From the NCBI GenBank assembly GCA_964544765.1, contig CAZJDM010000135.1, forward strand, positions 1 to 11,466: a stretch of 11,466 bases of DNA, read 5' to 3'. Position numbers and translations under genes: made by a program. This document shows, in pieces, positions 5,794 through 11,466 of this stretch (positions are counted from its first letter, which is position 1; the number at the start of each line of letters is the position of its first letter). Below the pieces are notes generated by a model. It worked only from the letters and a program-made list of their open reading frames with translations, was not told the origin of the DNA and made no database searches. The DNA comes from CAZJDM01 sp964544765. Its GTDB lineage: Bacteria > Bdellovibrionota_B > Oligoflexia > CAYFLR01.

Positions 5794-8133
5794 ATGAAAA
5801 AGGAATTTTTGTGTCTGGTTGTTTTGCTTAATCTTATCTTTACTAATTATGTTTTTGCTGAATCTGGTCCGGATTTAGAGACTTTATCTAAATCTGGATA
5901 TATGATTGGTCCTGGTAACGATGAGTTCCCCATTCATAGGTCCTGGAAAAAACTTTCAACTATAATGGAGCAGGTTGATATATGGGACTTTACCGTTAGT
6001 CGGATGGAATCTATTCTTTGTTCAGAGGACCAGAACCGTTCTGTATTAGTGGTGGGAGAACCAACTGATGCTTGGAAATATGTTTTTGCCAGATTGGCAG
6101 TCAGGCCGGATAATATTGATTGCATGGGTATGTGGCACGTTGAAATTGACATTAGTCAGATTGAAGCGGGCAATAGTTATGTAGGTCAGGTGGATGAATA
6201 TTGGAAAAAAAATGTTCTTGAACCAGCTGATGGCAAACAAGTAGTATTATATTTTCGAAATTTAGGTAGCTTGATAGGTATTGGGAGTCATTCTCAAGAT
6301 TCAACCGGAATTGAGAGTGAATTAGCTACCAATTTAACCGCTGGCAGATTTAGAGCTGTTGCTTTCGTTGATAAATATGAATATCAATCGATAAAGGCAT
6401 CTGAGAATGCTTATATCCTAAATTCTTTTACTGAAAAAGTACAATTAGAGGATCTTACTCGTAATCAAACTAAAAAGTTAGTTAATACTATGATGGATGT
6501 GTTATATCCTAGAATTACTCTCCATAATGATCAATTAAAATATCTTTTGAAAACGCTAGAATATTATCAACCCAATGTTGGAGAACCTAAGAGAACAGTA
6601 ACGGTTTTAAATTCAATTATTAGACAAGTAGAAAAAAATAACACCGAGATTAAAATATGGGAACCTGATCCTTCCTTTGAATCAAGGCATCCATATGAAA
6701 GTAATACAAATGAGAAAATTGAGATAGAATTTCCTGATGTTGATGTTTTTAGTCTAATTTTTGAAAAAGTTGATTTTTACAGCAATGATAAAATAGTGAT
6801 CTATGATACTCAAATTAAAGAAGAAGATAATGCAAAAGAACCAGATGGAGACGACGATACGGGGGGAGCTGGTGAGCCGAGTGGTGTAGATGATACGAGT
6901 ACATCAGATGATTCAGGTAATGGTGACGATACGGGTGGTACAGATGATTTGATTGAGACAGATGAAATGGTTCTAACAGATGATATGATAATTGACAATA
7001 TCACCGGAACTCATGAAAATTATCGTACCAAATATTATTCCACCAATCATATCACACTACATTTTACTTCGAATTCATATTTAAATGGTTATGGTTTTAA
7101 AATAAGTAAAATCGTGGGGAAGGTTTTTCATGAACATGTAATTTCTATGGAAGAAATTCGTACCGCTATTTTTGATTACATTCAAATTCCTAGGTGGATA
7201 TTGGATCGAGATTATTCTTTGATTCAAAAATTGGAAGATAATCTTGACGATGAAGTGATTGGAATTAGTGATGGTAGAAAAGCTGCGGTTAGAGAAGCCA
7301 AGATAGGTTATGTAGTGGGCCGTACAACAAAAAAACCGATTGCTTCTATGTTATTAGTTGGACCAACTGGAACTGGAAAGTCTCATTTGGGTAAGGCCTT
7401 GGCTGATAACCTTAATATGAGGTTAGTAACAGTAGACATGACAGCCTACCAAACTCAAGCGAGTTTTGAACGCTTTGTATCAATTATGACCAATAATTTA
7501 ACTCTGTATCCTTACGCTGTTTATTTATTTGAGGAGATTGATAAAGCTTCTCATGAGATATTGGACCGAATGTATTTTATGTTGGACGATGGTATTTTTT
7601 ATAACAGATTTCAAAGACCTCTCTTTGCAAGAGGAGCGTTTATTGTAATGACCACCAATGCTGCATATCAAGTTATTTTGGATAATAAAAACAAACCTGA
7701 TTTAAAAAGCCTAGTTAATCGGGAATTGCAGCAATTATTTCGTCCTAGTTTCTTGAATAGGTTTAATGCTATTTCTATTTCTACTCCTTTTACTAAAAGA
7801 GAATATCGTAAGATATCCAAAGTTTTGGTTAAGAAAAAAGTCAAAAAAGTAAGAGATAGATATGGCTGGAATTTACAAGTAGATAATAGAACCGTTAAAT
7901 TTATTGCTAAACATGGAAGAAGCGTTGTTTATGGTCAGCGTCCAATGGAAAGGTTGATGGAGAATATAATTATGGGAGGCATAGCTGAGTTTCAGTTAAT
8001 GGTGGGAGAAATCTATAAAGGAACAGATATATTTATTTCTCTGGAAGATAAGGGTGATAGAGCCTTTAAGATTGAAAATGAGGGGAAATTTTTAATCTAT
8101 TATCCTGATATGGATAATAATAATGGTCGATAG
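5794..8133 (+). CDS. Exported Clp/HSP100-type AAA+ protein with degenerate first AAA module
   Basis: The 779-residue protein begins with a Sec-type signal sequence (MKK, hydrophobic 5-21, probable cleavage VFA22-E23). Residues about 55-290 align by eye with ClpB/ClpA module D1, including IEAGNSYVG for the usual AGxKYRGEFEE, GSLIGIGS for LVGAG, and a helical C-terminal part. Its Walker A is broken (GEPTDAWK, 88-95), Walker B is RN instead of DE (155-156) and the ERRF arginines are replaced (N210, S211), so D1 should not hydrolyse ATP. An Asp/Gly-rich linker (about 343-397) follows. D2 has Walker A GPTGTGKS (523-530), Walker B with EE (580-581), sensor-1 Asn622, Arg finger 656 in FLNRF and sensor-2 Arg716 in GQRP. 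The GYVG pore loop appears absent, as do a Clp N-domain and a ClpB coiled-coil. Probable role: protein remodelling in the envelope; substrate unknown. The fold is confident, the location inferred. Confidence 0.88.
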   Translation: MKKEFLCLVVLLNLIFTNYVFAESGPDLETLSKSGYMIGPGNDEFPIHRSWKKLSTIMEQVDIWDFTVSRMESILCSEDQNRSVLVVGEPTDAWKYVFARLAVRPDNIDCMGMWHVEIDISQIEAGNSYVGQVDEYWKKNVLEPADGKQVVLYFRNLGSLIGIGSHSQDSTGIESELATNLTAGRFRAVAFVDKYEYQSIKASENAYILNSFTEKVQLEDLTRNQTKKLVNTMMDVLYPRITLHNDQLKYLLKTLEYYQPNVGEPKRTVTVLNSIIRQVEKNNTEIKIWEPDPSFESRHPYESNTNEKIEIEFPDVDVFSLIFEKVDFYSNDKIVIYDTQIKEEDNAKEPDGDDDTGGAGEPSGVDDTSTSDDSGNGDDTGGTDDLIETDEMVLTDDMIIDNITGTHENYRTKYYSTNHITLHFTSNSYLNGYGFKISKIVGKVFHEHVISMEEIRTAIFDYIQIPRWILDRDYSLIQKLEDNLDDEVIGISDGRKAAVREAKIGYVVGRTTKKPIASMLLVGPTGTGKSHLGKALADNLNMRLVTVDMTAYQTQASFERFVSIMTNNLTLYPYAVYLFEEIDKASHEILDRMYFMLDDGIFYNRFQRPLFARGAFIVMTTNAAYQVILDNKNKPDLKSLVNRELQQLFRPSFLNRFNAISISTPFTKREYRKISKVLVKKKVKKVRDRYGWNLQVDNRTVKFIAKHGRSVVYGQRPMERLMENIIMGGIAEFQLMVGEIYKGTDIFISLEDKGDRAFKIENEGKFLIYYPDMDNNNGR

Positions 8134-8146
8134 ATAACCTTAGTTT

Positions 8147-8177
8147 GCCGCTGGTGCGTTTTACACGCACTAGCGGC
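8147..8177. terminator. Strong hairpin between convergent genes
   Basis: GCCGCTGGTGCG (8147-8158) and CGCACTAGCGGC (8166-8177) form a 12-bp stem with one G-U pair and a 7-nt loop. AACCT (8136-8140) and AGGTT (8183-8187) can add an outer 5-bp stem across internal bulges. It begins 14 bp after the AAA+ stop codon and stands out as GC-rich. There is no U-tract on either strand, so it is not a textbook intrinsic terminator. It may protect the 3' end or terminate transcription in both directions. Confidence 0.6.
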
Positions 8178-8184
8178 TAATTAG

Positions 8185-8271
8185 GTTAGGCATATTAGCA
8201 GCAAGTTAGGCATACTAACAGCTAATTAAGAGTAATTATATATTCTATCTATAGCAGTTAATTAAGAGTAA
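8185..8271. repeat. Two interleaved short duplications between AAA+ and lipoprotein genes
   Basis: GTTAGGCATATTAGCAGC (8185-8202) recurs as GTTAGGCATACTAACAGC (8205-8222), 20 bp later with 16 of 18 matches. CAGCTAATTAAGAGTAA (8219-8235) recurs as CAGTTAATTAAGAGTAA (8255-8271), 36 bp later with 16 of 17 matches. The last copy contains the stop codon and final codons of the minus-strand lipoprotein gene, so the end of that gene has been duplicated into the gap. Confidence 0.75.
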
Positions 8272-9706
8272 CGCGCCAGCCATTACTTTCAGTAGTTTCA
8301 GATACATTTCCAGCTTTGTCAACAGCCTGAACCGTTACATAATAATAGGAACCGTCCTGCACGGTTATAGTTGGAAATTCGATCTTGGTAGGATCACCAG
8401 CATATATTTTCCCATCGATAATTCTGGTAGTGGTATTATTTGATTCCAGCCAAACAACAACAATATAATAATGGATGTCGAGGGCATCACTTTCTGACCA
8501 TGTAATGGTTGGGGTGCCTGTTGATTGGTTCCAAACGCTTATATGAGCCAATCCAGTTACTTTATCAGGGGGAGTGGTATCTGTTGAGATATCTGTAGCA
8601 GAATCAGTCGATGTAACCTCATCAAAATAAGTAGTCTCTTTTGAAATGGCAGTTTGGAAGTAAGCAAGGGCATCTTCATCAACAGCTAAATCTAAGGCTA
8701 TAGTTTCGAATGTTGTTTTGTTTAATTCTTCATTGGCTAATTCTAAGGAGTTTTTAAAGACCTCGGGTTCATTGTTTATAGTTGAAAGGTGTTGTTGTAT
8801 GCTGCTTTGCAATGATGGATTTGTCAATATTTCATTTTCTAAGGCTCCCATTAATCCGTCTACCATGTCATATACTTTATCGGTTTCTTCAATTTCTCTA
8901 ACTTTATTACCGATATTTTTTGCCACATTATTAAGTGTGTTAAAAATTCTACTAGAAGCTAGGATCACTGAATCTGTGAGTGTATCAGCGGTATCTTTGT
9001 TTGTTACTAATTTGACTAATGACTGGTTAAGCGTAGTCATGACATTTTCATTAAGTATATGTTTACCGTCTTTTAAGGCAGCTAGTGCATCTAAAGGAGT
9101 GTTTTGAGTGTCTATGAAACTTTGTAGTGTCATGTAGAATGAAACGGTGGATACACAGTTAATATTAAAAGCAGTACTTGCACTGTTACTTATACTGGTA
9201 CTTAATGAAATTATATCACGATTGGTATCGGTGACATCTGGGGCTACAGGTTGATTAATCCAAAGAATTATCGAAGATGACGTGAAGTTTTCAGAGGTTA
9301 AATTGATGTTGAAATCTCCTCCAAAAAGGTCACCGTCTGAAAGCTCGATATAATCCGATAAGGAATCGTTATCTAATTTAAATTTTAAAGTTTCCACGGT
9401 GAAAATTAAATCATTTCCTTCTTTTTCAAATTCGATATGTTTAGCACGAAGTTTATACGTTGTGTCAGTTTCTAGAGCCGCTAAATTTGCATGAAGTTTA
9501 GGTGATGATTTTGGGGACGATTTAGGAGATGCTTTGGGCGAGGACTTAGGAGAAGCTTCTGCACTGAGTTTCATTTCAGGCATTATACCGACATTTACTT
9601 TAAATTTACGAGTTTTAATTTCTTGGACAAGGTCTTCTTCTTCAGCTGATTTCCGGCAAAATGTTGATCCAAATAAAATAATTAATATAAAGCATAGTTT
9701 TTTCAT
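8258..9706 (-). CDS. Exported protein, probable lipoprotein, with SPK repeats and C-terminal FN3-like domain
   Basis: This 482-residue protein starts MKKLCFILIILFGSTFC: a charged start, a hydrophobic core and Cys17. The sequence before Cys17 (STF) is not a canonical lipobox (Phe at -1), so lipidation is likely but not certain. Acidic residues follow. Residues 51-70 are five copies of (A/S)SPK, a basic Ser/Pro/Lys linker. The middle (about 75-360) is unrecognised, with strand-rich then helix-rich sections. Residues about 376-475 look like a fibronectin-III-type domain: TPPDKVTGL opening, TITWSES, and the closing YYVTVQAVDKAGNVSE. Such domains mediate binding at the cell surface. The Shine-Dalgarno is weak (AGAAGA). 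It is convergent with the AAA+ gene. The function is unknown; a surface or envelope role is inferred. Confidence 0.8.
   Translation of the reverse strand: MKKLCFILIILFGSTFCRKSAEEEDLVQEIKTRKFKVNVGIMPEMKLSAEASPKSSPKASPKSSPKSSPKLHANLAALETDTTYKLRAKHIEFEKEGNDLIFTVETLKFKLDNDSLSDYIELSDGDLFGGDFNINLTSENFTSSSIILWINQPVAPDVTDTNRDIISLSTSISNSASTAFNINCVSTVSFYMTLQSFIDTQNTPLDALAALKDGKHILNENVMTTLNQSLVKLVTNKDTADTLTDSVILASSRIFNTLNNVAKNIGNKVREIEETDKVYDMVDGLMGALENEILTNPSLQSSIQQHLSTINNEPEVFKNSLELANEELNKTTFETIALDLAVDEDALAYFQTAISKETTYFDEVTSTDSATDISTDTTPPDKVTGLAHISVWNQSTGTPTITWSESDALDIHYYIVVVWLESNNTTTRIIDGKIYAGDPTKIEFPTITVQDGSYYYVTVQAVDKAGNVSETTESNGWRVTLN
9497..9556 (-). repeat. 12-bp in-frame repeats encoding (A/S)SPK x5
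   Basis: Five consecutive 12-bp units encode ASPK or SSPK at residues 51-70 of the lipoprotein. Codons vary slightly between units. The run lies between the membrane-proximal part and the first folded region, as expected for a spacer, and its lysines could bind polyanions. Confidence 0.8.
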
Positions 9707-9758
9707 AATAAAATCTTCTGGTTAAATAGTTAGTATTTTTATTTAAATAAGTATCTCG

Positions 9759-9787
9759 GTTATATTAAACTGTTCGGATATTAACAA
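9759..9787 (-). promoter_or_regulatory. Probable promoter of the lipoprotein gene
   Basis: On the minus strand TTGTTA (9787-9782) and TATAAC (9764-9759) are separated by exactly 17 bp, matching four of six and five of six consensus positions. Transcription would start near 9752, about 46 nt upstream of the ATG at 9706. Confidence 0.4.
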
Positions 9788-9810
9788 AATATCTTTAATT
9801 AGATATATAA

Positions 9811-9835
9811 GATCACTGTATTTAGGATCACTGTA
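9811..9835. repeat. Direct repeat GATCACTGTA x2
   Basis: GATCACTGTA occurs at 9811-9820 and 9826-9835, identical over 10 bp and 15 bp apart. The pair lies upstream of the lipoprotein promoter and could be a regulator site, or one more of the short duplications seen in other gaps of this window. Confidence 0.55.
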
Positions 9836-10108
9836 GATTTTTTTTATGAGGCATCGTTGGATAAAGTAAGTTAGACTCTTATAAGCGCTACAATACTGAA
9901 AATTAAGCATATTTTATTTGTTTTTAGCTTCTTATCATTAGTATGGTTACTTTTAAATTTTTCGATTTCTTGAAATGATATCTATTTTTCTGATTTAATT
10001 GATAAAATTAGTATAGACATTTTGAAATAATTATGTAAACATCGTTATTCGTAATCCAAATTATTAAATTGTTTTGTGTTCCATGTTAACTACAAAGGAG
10101 AGAATTGT

Positions 10109-10378
10109 ATGAACAAAGCAGAATTAGTAGAAGCGTTGTCAAAAGAAACTAAAATGACAAAAACCGCATGTGAAAATTGGTTAAATGCCTTTACAGCAAC
10201 TGTTTCCAAAACGATTAAAAGAGAAGAAGTTAGATTAGTTGGTTTTGGTACATGGAAATCTGTAAAAAGAAAAGCCAGAACTGGTCGTAATCCACAAACT
10301 GGTCGAACAATTAAGATTCCTGCTCGTAAGGTTCCGGTATGGCGCCCAGGAAAAGACTTGAAAAATAAAGTCAGATAA
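10109..10378 (+). CDS. hup: HU/IHF-family nucleoid DNA-binding protein
   Basis: Small basic protein that dimerises and bends DNA in the nucleoid. The 89 residues match the whole HU family: MNKAELVEALSKETKMTKTA (helical dimerisation part), VRLVGFGTW (central strand with the conserved GFG), KARTGRNPQTG (DNA-intercalating beta-arm with the RNPQTG tip and its proline), then KIPARKVPVWRPGKDLK. The length is typical (about 90). I chose the ATG at 10109 because AAGGAG (10095-10100) lies 8 nt upstream; an in-frame GTG at 10076 would add 11 non-homologous residues. The arm has RKARTGRNP, typical of HU rather than IHF, but subtype cannot be settled by eye. It stands alone and is convergent with the RtcB gene. 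Confidence 0.95.
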   Translation: MNKAELVEALSKETKMTKTACENWLNAFTATVSKTIKREEVRLVGFGTWKSVKRKARTGRNPQTGRTIKIPARKVPVWRPGKDLKNKVR

Positions 10379-10393
10379 GATTTTTTTATCTTA
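10376..10393 (+). terminator. Weak A/T-rich hairpin at the end of the HU gene
   Basis: TAAGAT (10376-10381) and ATCTTA (10388-10393) form a 6-bp stem with a loop of six T. It overlaps the HU stop codon, and a T-run (TATTTTTTT) follows at about 10402-10412. It is weak on its own as a terminator. The 100-bp gap to the RtcB gene holds no other clear structure. Confidence 0.3.
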
Positions 10394-10480
10394 AGCGATT
10401 TATATTTTTTTAATGGTCGATCTTAAAATAATAGGTCGGCCTCTTTTATTGGTGTAAGTGTTACTGAGACAGCGCACAAT

Positions 10481-11466
10481 TTATCCTTTAATAACTCCTA
10501 GTGGTTTTAATCTAACCAAAGGTTTGATGAGATCTAATTGAGCATCAATTACTTCTTGAATATTTTTGTAAGCTCCAGGAGCTTCACCTAGATCCAATAA
10601 GCCCTTTAATTTTTTTCTTTTATGTTTTTTCCAATGATCAAAAATAACTCCTTCCATTGATCGCGTACACTCTTCAGGAGACAAGGTTCTGGAAGCTTCC
10701 ATTCTTCCCAGGACCCTACCGGCTCCATGAGAGCATGACATAAATGATTCAGGATTACCTAATCCTTCAACTATATAAGAAGGGGTTCCCATTGAGCCGG
10801 GTATTATACCTTTTTCTCCTTTTTTAGCGGAAGTAGCTCCTTTTCTGTGTACCCAGACTTGTTGTTTAAAATGAGGTTCCAATGCAGCATAGTTATGGTG
10901 AATGTTGATTTCTTGTTGAAATTGCACGTTGGGAAAAAAATTACTAAGAGCTTCTTTTAGAACGGTCATCATTCTGGCGCGGTTTTCACGAGCATAATTT
11001 AGAGCGAATTTCATATCTCTGATATATGCTTTTCCTTCGATACTATCGGCGGTAAGAAAGGCTAAATCGTTATTAGGTATATTTACGCCGCTTTTCTTAT
11101 TAAGTTTTTGTGCTTGTTTATGATAGTAAGAAGCTATTCTGTAACCAAGATTGCGTGATCCAGAGTGAAGCATTAACCATAACAAACCATCCTCTGACTC
11201 TTGTAATTCAATAAAATGATTACCACCACCTAGGGTACCCAGATTTTTTGCGTCAAGATCCCAACCTTTAGAATGTATCCATGGAGGTAGTTTTTGGTGT
11301 TTGCTATCAATATCCCATTTAGATAAACCCAGTTCATTTAAGAACTCGTCAAAATATTTCCAAACTTGGTGTTTGGGATGTGAATGCCCTTCTCCAACTG
11401 GGGTACGTTTTTTCACTAGCTGAAAAATTTTACAAAAGACCTGTAAAGGAGGGTGAATTAAACGAC
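10481..11466 (-). CDS. rtcB: RtcB-type RNA ligase, partial (N-terminus beyond right edge)
   Basis: RtcB joins RNA 2',3'-cyclic phosphate or 3'-phosphate ends to 5'-OH ends using GTP and Mn2+, in RNA repair or tRNA splicing. Visible motifs include PVGEGH, LGTLGGGNHFIEL (metal and GMP binding), WLMLHSGSRNLG, INIHHNYA, VHRKGATSA, GIIPGSMGTPSYIV, and SCSHGAGR, which holds the guanylylated histidine (codon 10729-10727). The protein ends PLGVIKG, as in the family. A GTG at 11416 could be read as a start, but the frame stays open to the edge of the window, adding RLIHPPLQVFCKIFQL, and the family needs roughly 100 further N-terminal residues with part of the metal site. The gene is therefore cut by the window, not truncated biologically. 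No partner gene is visible nearby. Confidence 0.93.
   Translation of the reverse strand, partial: RLIHPPLQVFCKIFQLVKKRTPVGEGHSHPKHQVWKYFDEFLNELGLSKWDIDSKHQKLPPWIHSKGWDLDAKNLGTLGGGNHFIELQESEDGLLWLMLHSGSRNLGYRIASYYHKQAQKLNKKSGVNIPNNDLAFLTADSIEGKAYIRDMKFALNYARENRARMMTVLKEALSNFFPNVQFQQEINIHHNYAALEPHFKQQVWVHRKGATSAKKGEKGIIPGSMGTPSYIVEGLGNPESFMSCSHGAGRVLGRMEASRTLSPEECTRSMEGVIFDHWKKHKRKKLKGLLDLGEAPGAYKNIQEVIDAQLDLIKPLVRLKPLGVIKG

Larger units (their letters stand above)
9707..10108. other. 402-bp AT-rich divergent intergenic region
   Basis: No credible gene is seen on either strand. It holds the probable promoter of the lipoprotein gene (9759-9787), a short direct duplication (9811-9835) and the upstream region of the HU gene. 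TTGAAA (9970-9975) and TTTAAT (9994-9999), 18 bp apart, are a weak candidate promoter for HU, with a leader of about 100 nt. The remainder is AT-rich with no hairpin or known RNA motif that I can identify. Confidence 0.5.

Noticed and set aside
8718..9107. 129-codon plus-strand ORF opposite the lipoprotein gene
   Set aside because: It is antisense to a well-supported exported protein, has no SD and has a composition typical of a reverse-strand shadow.
10076..10108. GTG start adding 11 residues to HU
   Set aside because: The HU family starts at MNKAEL and a good SD precedes the ATG at 10109; the extension is not family-like.
9707..10108. Small gene or structured RNA in the 402-bp gap
   Set aside because: Only very short ORFs without SD are present, and no convincing conserved hairpin or riboswitch motif is visible.
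11414..11416. GTG at 11416 as a true, shortened RtcB start
   Set aside because: The frame remains open and coding-like to the window edge, and the family needs the upstream part; no SD lies in front of the GTG.

Overview
The window is AT-rich bacterial DNA with ordinary AGGAGG-type ribosome binding sites and sigma70-like promoter boxes. Nothing in it fixes the lineage. Two proteins start with export-type signal sequences, and both housekeeping genes (mutM/fpg and an HU gene) are bacterial. The patchwork of strands, the many simple-sequence expansions and the number of unplaced proteins suggest a poorly sampled, low-GC lineage, but that is an inference.

Left end (1-2084): a mobile region. An IS21-type insertion sequence enters from the left edge. 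Its short HTH transposase ORF reads leftward, and its right terminus is an array of 24-bp repeats ending near 423. It appears to have landed in, or next to, a small operon whose surviving parts are the tail of an unknown ORF, an excisionase-like HTH gene and an intact tyrosine integrase. The three reading frames overlap one another. Immediately after the integrase lies a cluster of TTGGGYAT direct repeats spaced about one helical turn apart, which could be arm-type integrase or excisionase sites.

Middle (2085-5574): a complete formamidopyrimidine-DNA glycosylase carrying an unusual Asn/Lys-rich insertion of about 50 residues; an unrecognised 251-aa beta-rich protein on the minus strand; and a membrane-anchored protein with a Gln-rich linker and seven consecutive 47-residue extended TPR units.

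Centre (5575-8133): divergent from the TPR gene is the most striking gene, a Clp/HSP100-type AAA+ protein with an N-terminal Sec-type signal peptide. Its first AAA module has lost the catalytic motifs, an acidic low-complexity linker follows, and the second module is largely intact but appears to lack the usual GYVG pore loop. In being exported and lacking that loop it recalls eukaryotic torsins. ATP is not expected outside the cytoplasm, so its energetics and location are open questions.

Right part (8134-11466): a strong hairpin separates the AAA+ gene from a convergent exported protein, a likely lipoprotein with five SPK repeats and a C-terminal fibronectin-III-like domain. After a 400-bp AT-rich gap come an HU-family DNA-binding protein and, convergent with it, an RtcB RNA ligase gene that runs off the right edge.

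A theme across the window is recent slipped-strand or tandem duplication. Short direct duplications of 8-20 bp sit in five of the longer gene gaps, and in-frame expansions occur inside fpg, the TPR gene, the AAA+ linker and the lipoprotein gene.
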